Notes: generated by a model not told the origin, from the letters alone. A stretch of 64,000 bases of DNA from Haemophilus parainfluenzae (GCF_014931275.1 NZ_CP063110.1:561001-625000), one strand, 5' to 3'. Numbered from the stretch's first letter, positions 40,058 through 52,402 are shown. Made by a program: numbers and translations.

Positions 40058-41290
40058 ATGACAAACAAAGTGTCACTCGACAAATCAAAAATTAAATTTG
40101 TGCTATTAGAGGGCGTGCATCAAAGTGCATTAGATACCTTGCATGCTGCAGGCTACACCAATATCGACTTTTACAAAAAAGCCTTAGATGGTGATGAGCT
40201 AAAAGAAGCCATTAAAGATGCGCATTTTGTCGGCTTACGTTCTCGTACTAATTTGACTAAGGAAATGATTGAAGCTGCGCCGAAACTTATTGCCATTGGC
40301 TGTTTCTGTATCGGTACCAACCAAGTGGATCTTGATGCGGCAAAAATGCGTGGGATTCCAGTATTTAATGCCCCGTTCTCCAATACACGTTCTGTAGCTG
40401 AATTAGTGTTGGGTGAAATTTTGCTTTTAATGCGTAATATCCCTCAAGCAAATGCTGATGTGCATCGTGGTTTATGGAATAAATCGGCAGTGGGCTCTCA
40501 TGAAGTGCGTGGTAAAAAACTCGGTATTGTGGGTTACGGCCATATCGGTTCGCAATTAAGTATTATTGCGGAATCTTTAGGGATGGAGGTGTATTTCTAC
40601 GATATCGAAAATAAATTGCCATTGGGTAATGCTAAACAATTGCACACACTTGAAGAGTTATTGGGTTCTTGTGATGTGATTTCGCTTCATGTACCAGATT
40701 TACCTTCAACCCGTAATTTAATGAGTGCTGAACGTATTGCACAGTTAAAACAAGATTCTATTTTGATCAATGCGGCACGTGGTACTGTGGTGGATATTGA
40801 TGCTTTAACAGCAGCGCTTGAAGAAGGCAAAGTCCGTGGCGCGGCGGTTGATGTATTCCCTGTTGAACCCGCTTCAATCAATGAAGAGTTTGTTTCACCA
40901 TTACGTAAATTTGATAATGTGATTTTAACCCCTCATATCGGTGGTTCTACAGCGGAAGCGCAAGAAAACATTGGTTTTGAAGTGGCGGGTAAATTTGTGA
41001 AATATTCAGATAACGGTTCAACCCTTTCTTCCGTGAATTTCCCAGAAGTATCTTTACCAGAACACGTTGGCACAAAACGTTTACTTCATATTCACGAAAA
41101 CCGTCCAGGTGTATTAAACAAATTGAACCAAATTTTCGTTGAAGCTAATCTCAATATTGCGGCGCAATTTTTACAAACCGATCCAAAAATTGGTTATGTC
41201 GTCGTTGATATCGAAACAGATGATGCGTCTCCGTTATTAGCTAAACTTCGTGAGATTGAAGGCACAATCAAAGCACGTGTGCTGTATTAA
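40058..41290 (+). CDS. serA: D-3-phosphoglycerate dehydrogenase
   Basis: The first enzyme of serine synthesis, oxidising 3-phosphoglycerate with NAD. 410 residues from MTNKVSLDKSKIK, with an AAGGAAGC ribosome site; an in-frame ATG 57 bases earlier lies inside rpiA. NAD motif GYGHIGSQL (about 158-166), catalytic His in LTPHIGGSTAEAQ, and a C-terminal ACT domain (about 335-410) for serine feedback. Confidence 0.97.
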   Translation: MTNKVSLDKSKIKFVLLEGVHQSALDTLHAAGYTNIDFYKKALDGDELKEAIKDAHFVGLRSRTNLTKEMIEAAPKLIAIGCFCIGTNQVDLDAAKMRGIPVFNAPFSNTRSVAELVLGEILLLMRNIPQANADVHRGLWNKSAVGSHEVRGKKLGIVGYGHIGSQLSIIAESLGMEVYFYDIENKLPLGNAKQLHTLEELLGSCDVISLHVPDLPSTRNLMSAERIAQLKQDSILINAARGTVVDIDALTAALEEGKVRGAAVDVFPVEPASINEEFVSPLRKFDNVILTPHIGGSTAEAQENIGFEVAGKFVKYSDNGSTLSSVNFPEVSLPEHVGTKRLLHIHENRPGVLNKLNQIFVEANLNIAAQFLQTDPKIGYVVVDIETDDASPLLAKLREIEGTIKARVLY

Positions 41291-41340
41291 TTTGATAAAT
41301 TAAGCAAAAACTGACCGCACTTTATGTGGGATAGAACGTA

Positions 41341-41380
41341 AAATGGGCAAAGTAGGTTATCTTACTTTGCCCATTTTTAT
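41341..41380 (+). terminator. Bidirectional terminator between serA and hybE
   Basis: AAATGGGCAAAGTA and TACTTTGCCCATTT form a 14-bp stem followed by T residues. It separates convergent serA and the hyb operon end. Confidence 0.9.
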
Positions 41381-41403
41381 TAACAACGGTTTGTAGCGTA
41401 CAT

Positions 41404-41991
41404 TTATTTCATCATCGCCTTAAATAGATTACGGCGATCAGAATTAAATGTCGGTTGTGCGGTTGGTATGGATAAAACCATACGCAAACAATCTTGCGTC
41501 AGTTGAACCGCTTGCTCGTTAGTTAGATTCGGGTCGAGTGGTGAATGTAAGGAACAACTTAAATATTGCGGTACATTTTCAAGACTACTAACGGTGAAGG
41601 TTAGCGCTTTGTACGGCAGTTGAACGGTGAGTTTATCACCTAATTCACGCGGTTCCCATTGTTGTTGAGGACCTGGCAGAATCACCACACTCATCATCCA
41701 CGGGGTTAATACTGTGCCGATCCATTGGTCTTCGAATAAAACAAATTTAGGGCAGAAACACTCGATGCCTTTATGAAAGAAAGGGAGATCTTGCATTTCT
41801 GGCACAATGTTTTGCATTTCGGTAAGGAAAATCTCCGTTGGATTTTCTTCAAAGCCAGTGACAGAGGTTAAAAGTGCGGTAGGGTTTTTACTCGTAAATC
41901 CTGAAGATTTACTCGCTCCTTCAGAGCCGTTGGCAAAGCCAACGTTCAAAAAGCTTTGCTTTTTGTCAGGTGTTTTTTCGTGTCGATACAT
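41404..41991 (-). CDS. hybE: Hydrogenase-2 assembly chaperone HybE, with repeat-derived N-terminal extension
   Basis: 195 residues, against about 162 in E. coli. The HybE core starts near residue 50 (EIFLTEMQNIVPEMQDLPFF) and contains LFEDQWIGTVLTPWMMSVVILPGP. HybE keeps the small subunit from export until the enzyme is mature. Residues about 9-33 are encoded by a cluster of four hairpins, and a few codons further on comes an uptake sequence, so the extension looks like translated repeat DNA. No other good start is seen before the core. Confidence 0.85.
   Translation of the reverse strand: MYRHEKTPDKKQSFLNVGFANGSEGASKSSGFTSKNPTALLTSVTGFEENPTEIFLTEMQNIVPEMQDLPFFHKGIECFCPKFVLFEDQWIGTVLTPWMMSVVILPGPQQQWEPRELGDKLTVQLPYKALTFTVSSLENVPQYLSCSLHSPLDPNLTNEQAVQLTQDCLRMVLSIPTAQPTFNSDRRNLFKAMMK
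41894..41965 (-). repeat. Cluster of four tandem hairpins inside hybE
   Basis: Four adjacent perfect stem-loops, read on the plus strand: GTAAATC-CTGAA-GATTTAC (41894-41912), GCTC-CTTCA-GAGC (41915-41927), CGTTGGC-AAA-GCCAACG (41928-41944) and CAAAAAGC-TTT-GCTTTTTG (41947-41965). They are translated in frame as the N-terminal part of HybE. An uptake sequence lies immediately beside them (41873-41881). Confidence 0.85.
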
Positions 41992-42050
41992 GGTTTATTT
42001 TTCAATATTAATAAGATTAAAGCATAGCAGGTGAAATCTTAAAGAAAGTT

Positions 42051-42143
42051 CCCCCCTTTCGTAAAGAGGGGGTAGGGGAGATTTAACACTTGTCTCTATT
42101 AATTAAGTCAAATCTCCCCCAGCCCCTCTTTTCTAAAGAGGGG
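42051..42143. repeat. MITE-like C/G-rich inverted repeat between hybE and hybD
   Basis: Two GC hairpins (CCCCTTT-type arms at 42051-42072; CCCCTCTTT-TCT-AAAGAGGGG at 42123-42143) flank a larger inverted repeat: GGGGGTAGGGGAGATTT near 42068-42084 against AAATCTCCCCCAGCCCC near 42110-42126. The right hairpin overlaps the end of hybD and supplies its last codons and stop. The layout resembles small non-autonomous elements found dispersed in Pasteurellaceae genomes. Confidence 0.75.
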
Positions 42144-42612
42144 AGTCTAGATTCAAACCATATTCACCAATCACTTGATTTAACGTTTCAAAAACCTTTG
42201 GCAACACGTTTTTTATCGTTTCCGTTAAACCAATTCCAGACTCTAGCGACTCTGGTTGGATGCCGATGAGACAAAGGTGTTTTGGAAATTCGTCCGTTAA
42301 TTTCATTGCAGAAAGTACATCACAAATGCCGAGTTGGTGTGGCGAAATTTTGCGAGAGAAAAAGGTGGGCACTTGCTCGTCATGTAACACGACAATCTCA
42401 CCTGGCTGTTTATTAGCAAGCACGGCATCGACAATAATCAAATGCTTGCGATTTGCCATTGCATCCAGTAATTCCATGCCACAAGTACCACCATCGATGA
42501 TGTCAAAGTGCGGTTGAATTTCAGGGCGTTTTTCAAGCTCCTGCACAACACGCACACCGACACCTTCATCGCTTAACAAAATATTGCCAACGCCAAGAAT
42601 TAACGGCTTCAT
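42133..42612 (-). CDS. hybD: Hydrogenase-2 maturation endopeptidase HybD
   Basis: It trims the C-terminus of HybC after nickel insertion. 159 residues with GVGNILLSDEGVGV (about 7-20, including the Ni-binding Glu16) and the conserved DGGTCGMELLD block; His in ISPHQLG (about 93). The last residues (DSPL) and the TAG stop are read from the palindromic repeat, which may have replaced the original end. Its ATG overlaps the hybC stop (TAATG). Confidence 0.93.
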   Translation of the reverse strand: MKPLILGVGNILLSDEGVGVRVVQELEKRPEIQPHFDIIDGGTCGMELLDAMANRKHLIIVDAVLANKQPGEIVVLHDEQVPTFFSRKISPHQLGICDVLSAMKLTDEFPKHLCLIGIQPESLESGIGLTETIKNVLPKVFETLNQVIGEYGLNLDSPL

Positions 42613-44321
42613 TACAACACCTTCACTTCAGTCACTTCGCCGTTTTCTGTATTAACTACATGCACGGCACAGGACATACAAGGGTCGAAAGAGTGAATGG
42701 TTCTGACCACTTCTAACGGTTTAGTTGGATCTGCCACCGGTGTACCAATAATGGAAAGCTCATAAGGGCCCATTTGGTCTTGTTCGTTACGTGGACCTGC
42801 ATTCCATGTAGATGGTACAACGGCTTGATAGTTTTCAATGCGGCCATCTTTGATGACAACCCAATGAGAAAGCATACCACGTGGTACTTCACCAAAGCCA
42901 ACACCACGGAACTCACCGCTTGCAGGGATATCTGTTTTGATATACGCCGTCATATCACCTTTAGCGATATTATCAATGAGCATTTGCCATTGAGCGCTTA
43001 GAATGTCGTTGATCGCACAGCAATGCACGGTACGGCCGATAATACGTCCAAGGGTAGAATGTAATTGATCGGTGGTTAACGTGTTACCAGTCAATTTTTC
43101 ATAAATGCCTTTTAATTCATTGAAGTGGTTGACAGTTGGCGTGTCATTCGCAGCCAAACCACACATTAAATAGGCGAGAGGACCCACTTCGACAACTTTA
43201 CCGTAGAAGGTTGGTGCTTTTACCCAAGAATATTTACCATCATCTTGCCAGCCGGTATATTTCGGACGAGTTAAGCCAGCCCAAGGTTCTAATGGTTCAT
43301 CATCTTCGTACCAAGCGTGTTTACCACTTTCTTTAATGCCTTTTACAACGAACTCATCTTTTTGTTGATCAATTGGGCGGAAAGTCGATAAATCGCCGTT
43401 TTCGATATAACCACCTTTTAACATGAATTTAGAGTTATCTGCATCAATTGGGTATTCAGGTACAGATAAGTAGTTGCCAGATGTTTTGCCTAAGCTTAAC
43501 CATTCAGGATAGTAAGCCGCAAATACTGCTGCATCTACTTTATACACTTGGTTAATGAAGTCAGTTAAGCGATCGATACAAGCTTTCACGAACATGAGAC
43601 GTTCTTGGTTTAGTACTGCTTGGGAATCTAAGTTAATTGGGTTTGCTACACCACCAATCGCCAAGTTTTGAATATGTGGTGTTTTACTACCGAGTAATGC
43701 GACTACACGGTTAGCATCACGTTGACATTCAAGCGCTTGCAAATAGTGCGCGACGGCAATGAGGTTGACTTCTGGTGGAAGTTTCATTGCAGCGTGACCG
43801 AAGTAACCGTTAGCGAAAATACCAAGTTGTCCACTATCCACTAATGCTTGAATTTTTTTCTGTACATTGCGGAATTCGTTAGCACTGTTTAATGACCATG
43901 TAGAGACACCTTTTAGCATATCTGCTGCTTTTTCAGGATCAGCTTGTAGCGCAGCGGTGATATCCACCCAGTCCATCGCGGAGAGTTGATAGAAGTGCAC
44001 GATATGGTCGTGAATGCTGTGTGCAGCAAGAATCATGTTACGAATGTACTGTGCATTGACGGGAACTTTAGCACCAATAGCATCTTCTACGGCTCGTACG
44101 CTGATAATCGCGTGTACTGTGGTACATACGCCACAGATACGTTGCATAATCATCCATGCATCGCGTGGGTCGGCACCTTTTACGATATTTTCCATACCGC
44201 GCCACATGGTACCGGATGACCAAGCATTGGTGACAACACCGTTTTCAATTTCGCAATCAATACGTAAATGACCCTCAATACGGGTAATTGGGTCAATTGA
44301 GATACGTTTTTTTTCTGACAT
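42612..44321 (-). CDS. hybC: Hydrogenase-2 large subunit (NiFe)
   Basis: 569 residues carrying the NiFe active site: RICGVC (about 61-66) and DPCMSCAVHV near the C-terminus. HybD cleaves after the His, leaving a short removed tail (VVNTENGEVTEVKVL). The enzyme oxidises hydrogen at the periplasmic side and feeds the quinone pool through HybB. ATG overlaps the hybB stop (TAATG). Confidence 0.97.
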   Translation of the reverse strand: MSEKKRISIDPITRIEGHLRIDCEIENGVVTNAWSSGTMWRGMENIVKGADPRDAWMIMQRICGVCTTVHAIISVRAVEDAIGAKVPVNAQYIRNMILAAHSIHDHIVHFYQLSAMDWVDITAALQADPEKAADMLKGVSTWSLNSANEFRNVQKKIQALVDSGQLGIFANGYFGHAAMKLPPEVNLIAVAHYLQALECQRDANRVVALLGSKTPHIQNLAIGGVANPINLDSQAVLNQERLMFVKACIDRLTDFINQVYKVDAAVFAAYYPEWLSLGKTSGNYLSVPEYPIDADNSKFMLKGGYIENGDLSTFRPIDQQKDEFVVKGIKESGKHAWYEDDEPLEPWAGLTRPKYTGWQDDGKYSWVKAPTFYGKVVEVGPLAYLMCGLAANDTPTVNHFNELKGIYEKLTGNTLTTDQLHSTLGRIIGRTVHCCAINDILSAQWQMLIDNIAKGDMTAYIKTDIPASGEFRGVGFGEVPRGMLSHWVVIKDGRIENYQAVVPSTWNAGPRNEQDQMGPYELSIIGTPVADPTKPLEVVRTIHSFDPCMSCAVHVVNTENGEVTEVKVL

Positions 44322-45547
44322 TATTCTGCTCCGCTAACTTTTTTGCTGAATGCCGCTTTTTCGGCAATAATTTTTTCTGAGTCTTCGGTATGTTTTTCTT
44401 TAAATACCGGTAATACAGGGAATAAACGAATGATTAAAATATAGGCACATACTTCAATAGAAACGAAGCCAATTGAAATAAGCAATTCTTCCGCTGATGG
44501 GAAATATTGATAGCCATTGCCCGGGTTATACATGATAAGCGAGTAGTTCATACGCCATAATGCCGCACCGAGTAACATGCTTAATGCCGAAATAAATAAC
44601 CAACGGGAATCAGATTTTTTCTCCCCGAGGAAGAGGGTCAGTAATGGTAATACCATCAACCAAACTTCCATCCAGAACATCCATGCTTCAAATCTTGTTA
44701 ATTTATCGAAACCCACAACCATTTGCAGTTTATCGTTATAAATCAACTCACCAAAACGCACTGCTAAGAAACAGAAAATTAAGCCTGCAGTAACGCGTGC
44801 AAGTTGAGTGAATAAATGACGTTCATCTGGCGTTTTTCCTGCAAGACCCGCTTTAACTAAGGAGCCTTCAAAGATCACGATAGAGAAGCCCATAATGAAC
44901 GCAGTCAGCAAGGAGAGTATCGGTAAAACTTCATAGCTTTGCCATACCGGATGGACTTTATGACCAGCCACAATCATCAAAGAACCCATAGATGATTGGT
45001 GCATCATTGGTAACAAGGCACCCAAGGCAATAATGAAAAACATGATTTTATTCAGTTTATTAAACCATTTTTTCAAGCCGAAGAAACCAAGCCATACAGG
45101 AGCAAACTCTAGGGTCACCACGATGATATACACCGTCATACAAAATGCCGTTTCAAATAGAACGGAATTTGTGTTGAACTGACCTGGAATGTAGAAATAT
45201 GGCAAATGCCAATAACGTCCCATATCAATGGTGATAGATAAACCACCAAGGGAATAGCCGAATAAACTTGCAAGCAATGCTGGGCGAACAAGAGCGTGAT
45301 ATTTCCCTTTATTGAAAATATACACGGTCCAAGCGAGTGCCCAACCGCCACAGGCAAATCCTGTACCAACAAGTAAGTCAAATGCAATCCATAAACCCCA
45401 AGGATAACCGCCATTAAGTGCGGTCACGGAACCAATACCAAACACTAAACGTTTTAAAATTAATAAAACGCAAAGCACGGCAAGTGGTGCAAAAAAGAGA
45501 ATTGCGGCAGAAACAAGGCGACCGCCTACCGGACGTGGATTACTCAT
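44321..45547 (-). CDS. hybB: Hydrogenase-2 integral membrane subunit HybB
   Basis: 408 residues with about ten membrane segments, of the NrfD/PsrC family, transferring electrons and protons to and from menaquinone. The start [11 protein letters not shown] at 45547 matches E. coli (MSHDPQPLGG) and overlaps the hybA stop by 8 bases; longer starts run deep into hybA. An uptake sequence lies inside the gene. Confidence 0.94.
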   Translation of the reverse strand: MSNPRPVGGRLVSAAILFFAPLAVLCVLLILKRLVFGIGSVTALNGGYPWGLWIAFDLLVGTGFACGGWALAWTVYIFNKGKYHALVRPALLASLFGYSLGGLSITIDMGRYWHLPYFYIPGQFNTNSVLFETAFCMTVYIIVVTLEFAPVWLGFFGLKKWFNKLNKIMFFIIALGALLPMMHQSSMGSLMIVAGHKVHPVWQSYEVLPILSLLTAFIMGFSIVIFEGSLVKAGLAGKTPDERHLFTQLARVTAGLIFCFLAVRFGELIYNDKLQMVVGFDKLTRFEAWMFWMEVWLMVLPLLTLFLGEKKSDSRWLFISALSMLLGAALWRMNYSLIMYNPGNGYQYFPSAEELLISIGFVSIEVCAYILIIRLFPVLPVFKEKHTEDSEKIIAEKAAFSKKVSGAE

Positions 45548-46580
45548 GATGCTCATCCTCCGCTTCTTCGATTTCCTTGCGTGCCTGACGCATGGCTTCT
45601 TTTTGTGCTGCAATACGCTCAGCGATTTTATCGCCATGCATATTTTTGTAAGTCATAAAGGTTAAACCGGCAAGTGCCACTAACGGTAAGGCTAAACCGC
45701 GATACAAGAAGTGTTGTAAATGCGCCGCACGAGAACCTGTCGCGACTTCATCTAAGTCTGGTAAACCAAGATTAGCAAAAGGTACACCACTTAAGGCGAG
45801 CACCTGTGTACCACCACCTTCTTTTTCACCGTAGATGTGATATTGATATGCCGGTACGGTAGCACGGTATTTATCTGTACTATTGACGTGTTGACGCGGG
45901 TAATCATATTCAGTACCACGTAATAAGCTTAAACGACGTTTAGCTTCAGCCAATAATTCTTCACGTGTACCAAAAATAATGGCACCAGTTGGACAAACAT
46001 GACAGCAACCAGGTAATTCACCTTTATCTAAGCGTTCAACACCTTTTTGGTTACAGAGTTCACATTTGCTGATTTCACCGAAAGGATTGTCGTAGTCGTA
46101 TTTTGGCACATCAAACGGACAGCCAACCATGCAATAACGGCAACCAGTACAAATATCTGGGTCATATTTTACGATACCAGTTTTTGGATCTTTGGTAAGG
46201 GCTTGAACTGGGCAAACCGCAACACAGTTAGGGTCAACGCAATGCATACATTGTTTTTTTACGTAAGCATAGCCGTTTTCTGTTTTGTCTTTATTTGTGC
46301 CGTCGCCATCACTCCATACTTGAATCACGTTACGAGTAAACGGTGTGAGTTTGTCGTTATTTGACCAAGTTTGATCGCCTTTTGGGTTCACAGGTGTGTG
46401 GTTTACGTTTTGACATTCAGCCACGCATGCTTGACAACCTACGCAAAGGGTAGAGTCGTAAAGCATTCCTAGTGCGCCAGGAATGGGCTCAACCGTTTCC
46501 GTTGCCTGCGCACTCGACACAGGCAAGGAGGAAGCGATTCCGCCAAGCATACCTGCTTTTAGAAATTTTCGTCTATCCAT
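45540..46580 (-). CDS. hybA: Hydrogenase-2 4Fe-4S ferredoxin-type subunit HybA
   Basis: 346 residues with a twin-arginine signal ([18 protein letters not shown]) and several Cys-rich cluster motifs: [11 protein letters not shown] (about 46-56), [26 protein letters not shown] and CELC...CCHVCP. A C-terminal membrane anchor is seen near residue 305. It relays electrons from HybO to HybB. The start at 46580 is chosen for the Tat signal; it begins 1 base after the hybO stop. Confidence 0.95.
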   Translation of the reverse strand: MDRRKFLKAGMLGGIASSLPVSSAQATETVEPIPGALGMLYDSTLCVGCQACVAECQNVNHTPVNPKGDQTWSNNDKLTPFTRNVIQVWSDGDGTNKDKTENGYAYVKKQCMHCVDPNCVAVCPVQALTKDPKTGIVKYDPDICTGCRYCMVGCPFDVPKYDYDNPFGEISKCELCNQKGVERLDKGELPGCCHVCPTGAIIFGTREELLAEAKRRLSLLRGTEYDYPRQHVNSTDKYRATVPAYQYHIYGEKEGGGTQVLALSGVPFANLGLPDLDEVATGSRAAHLQHFLYRGLALPLVALAGLTFMTYKNMHGDKIAERIAAQKEAMRQARKEIEEAEDEHHE

Positions 46581-46581
46581 C

Positions 46582-47730
46582 TTATTTACCTGTATGTTGT
46601 TCTTTCTCTGCGGCTTTAGCTTCGGAACGGGCTTTATGTTGAGCACTTAATTCGCGTAAGGTCACAACACTCACACCGGCTAGGATTGCAGCTGCACCAC
46701 CTAATAAACCAATGGCGGTCATGGTTGCGCCTGAACCTTCGGTATTATTAACATCTGGTTTTTCAACACGTGGCGTTGGGTTTTCTACGCCTGCTAATTG
46801 GAAAATACCTTTGGTAAAGCCGACGCCTTTTTCGTTACAACCATAACAAGGGTGCCCGATACCGACTGGCCAGTTATTACCGCCGACATCACAGAATTCT
46901 AAAGTAGAGCAGTTACCGTAAGTTTCTGGTCCTTTACAACCGAGATGATACAAACACCAACCGTTGCGGTGACCATAATCGCCGTATTCTTTAGCGAAGC
47001 GACCTGCATCAAAGTGTGGACGACGATAGCAGTTTTCGTGAATTAAGCGATCGTAAGCGAATAATGGACGATTTAATTTGTCCATTGCGGGTAGTTTCTT
47101 ATAAGTAAGAATATAAGCGACAGTTGCAAGGAAGTTGTGTGGATTTGGTGGACAACCTGGAATATTAATCACTGGAGTGCCTTTTGGTAATACTTCAGAC
47201 AAGCTGCTTGCACCAGTTGGGTTGCCGCCACTAGAAGGTACGCCACCCCATGCCGCACAAGAACCAATCGCAATAATTGCGGCAGCCCCTTTAGCGGCTT
47301 CTTGGATGTGTTCTACAATCGGTTTACCTGCTACCATACAATAGACGCCGCCGTCTTTCACCGGAATAGATCCATCTACAACTAAAACATATTTTCCATA
47401 ATACTGTTTAATTGCATTGTGTTTATTATCTTCAGCTTGTTCCCCAAAGGCGGCAGAAAGGGTTTCGTGGTATTCTAAGGAAATCATTTCCAATACCAAG
47501 TTTTCTACTGTTGGGTGGGTCGCACGTAGCAAGGATTCAGTACAACCCGTACATTCTTGCGCACCAATCCATAATACTGGTGGACGTTTAGGTTCGGTTA
47601 AAGCAGCGGTCATTTCTGCACCCGCTTTTGAACTTAATCCCATAGTCGCCGCAAGTGCGGTACATAACTTCATAAAATCCCGACGGGAAACTTCTGCTAA
47701 AGCAGAAAATAATCCATCACTTCGTTGCAT
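46582..47730 (-). CDS. hybO: Hydrogenase-2 small subunit HybO
   Basis: 382 residues with a twin-arginine signal ([20 protein letters not shown] at about 15-34) and Fe-S cluster cysteines, starting with [18 protein letters not shown]-terminal membrane anchor lies near 335-355. It forms the periplasmic heterodimer with HybC. First gene of hybOABCDE; hybF and hybG are not in this cluster. GGAG ribosome site 8 bases upstream. Confidence 0.96.
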   Translation of the reverse strand: MQRSDGLFSALAEVSRRDFMKLCTALAATMGLSSKAGAEMTAALTEPKRPPVLWIGAQECTGCTESLLRATHPTVENLVLEMISLEYHETLSAAFGEQAEDNKHNAIKQYYGKYVLVVDGSIPVKDGGVYCMVAGKPIVEHIQEAAKGAAAIIAIGSCAAWGGVPSSGGNPTGASSLSEVLPKGTPVINIPGCPPNPHNFLATVAYILTYKKLPAMDKLNRPLFAYDRLIHENCYRRPHFDAGRFAKEYGDYGHRNGWCLYHLGCKGPETYGNCSTLEFCDVGGNNWPVGIGHPCYGCNEKGVGFTKGIFQLAGVENPTPRVEKPDVNNTEGSGATMTAIGLLGGAAAILAGVSVVTLRELSAQHKARSEAKAAEKEQHTGK

Positions 47731-47802
47731 ATAATCACTCCAATTGGCACGTTACTTGTATGGTTAATTTACCTATGATATGCCTTGATGAGGGAAGTTT
47801 AT

Positions 47803-47816
47803 TTGATCGTAATCAA
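47803..47816 (-). promoter_or_regulatory. FNR site of the hyb operon
   Basis: TTGATCGTAATCAA is a perfect match to TTGAT-N4-ATCAA. A -10-like TATCAT on the minus strand lies at 47775-47780, placing the site near -41, the class II activator position. The 414-base gap between hybO and lemA otherwise holds only this site, an uptake sequence near 47985 and the second FNR-type site at 48050. Confidence 0.85.
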
Positions 47817-48049
47817 AAATACCCTTATTTTCCTTATAAAATAAGTGGGTAAGTGATTGTTTTTACTTAATTATTGAGAATGATTGTTATTTATTAAGGT
47901 TATCTTCACTTAGAGTATCTTTTTTGTACATAAAATCACAATAATAAAGAAGGATTTGGTCTCGAAAAATCCTCGTAAAATTTGACCGCACTTTGCGTTG
48001 ATATGAATAGGAAGTGAATAAGTTAAATTCTTGGTTTTGTTTATTTTTA

Positions 48050-48063
48050 TTGATTTTTATCAA
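48050..48063 (+). promoter_or_regulatory. Second perfect FNR-type site, upstream of lemA
   Basis: TTGATTTTTATCAA fits the FNR consensus exactly, though its T-rich spacer makes chance occurrence easier. It is 82 bases before the lemA start. A -10-like TATTAC at 48091-48096 would put the site near -46. Confidence 0.55.
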
Positions 48064-48144
48064 CAAAAAATTGTCTAAGAGAATGGATTTTATTACGCTT
48101 TTCCCTATACTAAGCAGGGATAATTTTTTATGGAGAAAATAATA

Positions 48145-48699
48145 ATGAGTGTAGTCGCAGGTATTGTTGTTGTAACTTTAGCTTTCACCATTTCAATGTA
48201 TAACAAATTGGTTATGAGACGTAATCAAGTGAGCAGTGTTGAGGCAAGCGTGGATGTTCAGTTAAAACGTCGTTATGATTTGTTACCAAACCTTGTTGCC
48301 ACAGTAAAGGAATATATGTCGCATGAGCGTAGCTTGCTTGAGCGTATCGTGACGTTACGTGAAAGTGCTAAATTAGCTCATACCACAAGTGAAAAATTCC
48401 AACTCAATAATGAGATTTCGGGGGTATTACGTCATTTACAGGTTCGTCTAGAAAATTACCCTGATCTCAAATCTAATCAAAATCTTATGCAAATTCAGAC
48501 CGTACTTAGCGATGTAGAAGAGCAAATTTCTGCAGCAAGACGTACTTATAACTCAGCAGTTGAAGAGTATAACAATGCGGTGGAAATGTTCCCATCAAAT
48601 TTAATTGCAAACTTGTTTAATTTCCAGAAAGGAACATTTTTCGATATTCCTCAGAATGAAGCGGAAGTCCCTAATGTGGGTAATTTATTTAAACAATAA
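48145..48699 (+). CDS. lemA: LemA family protein
   Basis: 184 residues: one N-terminal membrane helix (about 2-20), then a helical coiled body with the family block YDLLPNLVATVKEYMSHE. The start at 48145 is preferred because GGAG lies 9 bases before it; the ATG at 48130 would use that as coding sequence. LemA proteins have an exposed helical bundle; their function is unclear. It pairs with the DUF3137 gene 11 bases downstream. Confidence 0.85.
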   Translation: MSVVAGIVVVTLAFTISMYNKLVMRRNQVSSVEASVDVQLKRRYDLLPNLVATVKEYMSHERSLLERIVTLRESAKLAHTTSEKFQLNNEISGVLRHLQVRLENYPDLKSNQNLMQIQTVLSDVEEQISAARRTYNSAVEEYNNAVEMFPSNLIANLFNFQKGTFFDIPQNEAEVPNVGNLFKQ

Positions 48700-48710
48700 G
48701 TGGACAAACC

Positions 48711-49598
48711 ATGAATACACCAAAAGAGATTGAAGGGATTCGTTTCCTGGGGTTGGAAAAATTAGATGAGGAACGCTTAGCCGTCAAATCACTTATCAAC
48801 AAATCGATAATTGGGTTGTGTTTTGGGTTATTTTTGCTTCTCGGTGCGATAGGGAGTGAGAATCTATTAAGTACAGCATTGATTCTTGGTGTGCTCATTT
48901 ATTCTTTCCGTCGCTTATTTTTTAGATATAAACGCTTTATTGCAGAATTTAAAACTCGGGTAATTAACACGATTGTCCAGGAGTTTGGCTTCCACTTTAG
49001 ACCAGACCGGGGGCTTCATCTTAATGATTTTTTCTCAGTTTACGATAGTTATCCAGCGAGTTATCGTAGTGAGGATTTAATTTTGGGTGAGCTTGACCAG
49101 ACTGAAGTTGAAATCTGTGATTTTGCAGCGTTTAATATGGAACCGAGCGGAAAAATGATGAAAGGATTAAGGACCACGACCTTTCAAGGCATTTTATTTA
49201 AAGCAACTTTCCCTAAAGAACTGGCCCATTGGGTTTATGTTTGCGATAAGAAGGAGGGGTGTTTAAGAAAAGAAGGTGAAATTGCTTTGATGGATAGTCC
49301 ATCTTTTAATCGTTATTTTGATGTGTTTACTGAAGATCAAATCTTAGCCAGATATGCCTTATCGCCTAAGTTAATGGAACGCTTTTGCAGCTTGAAAGAG
49401 AAATTTAATTGTCCTATTTCGATGGTACTTCGTAACCGAGAAGTGATTGTTGCGGCTAATTTAGGAAAGAATAGTTTTGAACCATCTTTTGAAAAGTCCT
49501 TTCTGGAAGACAGTACGATTCGTGATTATATTTCGAGTATCAAAGGTTTCACAGATATGGTGAAAGAACTCGGGTTAAATAACCATATTTGGAAATAA
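48711..49598 (+). CDS. DUF3137-type membrane protein
   Basis: 295 residues with two membrane helices near residues 31-66 and a soluble C-terminal domain with the DUF3137 pattern (FQGILFKATFPKEL). The function is unknown. Its steady adjacency to LemA suggests a joint role. ATG context TGGACAAACC is a weak ribosome site. An intrinsic terminator follows. Confidence 0.75.
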   Translation: MNTPKEIEGIRFLGLEKLDEERLAVKSLINKSIIGLCFGLFLLLGAIGSENLLSTALILGVLIYSFRRLFFRYKRFIAEFKTRVINTIVQEFGFHFRPDRGLHLNDFFSVYDSYPASYRSEDLILGELDQTEVEICDFAAFNMEPSGKMMKGLRTTTFQGILFKATFPKELAHWVYVCDKKEGCLRKEGEIALMDSPSFNRYFDVFTEDQILARYALSPKLMERFCSLKEKFNCPISMVLRNREVIVAANLGKNSFEPSFEKSFLEDSTIRDYISSIKGFTDMVKELGLNNHIWK

Positions 49599-49611
49599 GT
49601 GTTAATACAAT

Positions 49612-49645
49612 AAAAAAGACGAGTTTAGATAAAACTCGTCTTTTT
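49612..49645 (+). terminator. Intrinsic terminator after the DUF3137 gene
   Basis: AAAAAGACGAGTTT and AAACTCGTCTTTTT form a 14-bp stem with a 5-base loop, ending in T residues. Confidence 0.85.
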
Positions 49646-49766
49646 GTTTTAATATGCTATGTACTTGTTTATTGATTTTTAAACAGCGAAAATTTTGACC
49701 GCACTTTTATTTCGCAAAATAGTCAGTTTTTTGCTATAATTCCGCACAATTTTCATTACAAAATAG

Positions 49767-52202
<2,436 letters not shown>

Positions 52203-52231
52203 TCTAATATTCAAAAATATCACTGAGAATG

Positions 52232-52267
52232 ACCGCACTTAGGAAAACCGAGTGCGGTATTTTTTTA
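52232..52267 (+). terminator. Intrinsic terminator after gyrB
   Basis: ACCGCACT and AGTGCGGT form an 8-bp stem, followed by A and a long T run. One arm is an uptake sequence. Confidence 0.85.
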
Positions 52268-52359
52268 TTTTATTTAGAAATAGAAATAATTTTCAATTAG
52301 ATCTATTATTTGTGTGTATTCTTTACTATAATTTTCACGATTTTTATCGTTTAAGGACA

Positions 52360-52392
52360 ATGATACGAAATAGACTCGTTTTTTGTTGTTAG
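52360..52392 (+). CDS. Possible cysteine-codon leader peptide
   Basis: A tiny ORF of 10 codons (MIRNRLVFCC) ends with two Cys codons and a stop. AAGGA lies just before it, though only 2 bases from the ATG, which is short. It sits 11 bases before a strong terminator-type hairpin and 62 bases before a CydDC-like exporter gene. The layout resembles amino-acid-responsive attenuators; it may be coincidence. Confidence 0.3.
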   Translation: MIRNRLVFCC

Positions 52393-52402
52393 ATTGGTAG
52401 CA

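Noticed and set aside
41404..42612. Hairpin clusters in the hyb region as a CRISPR array
   Set aside because: There are no equal-length repeats with unique spacers; each hairpin has a different sequence.
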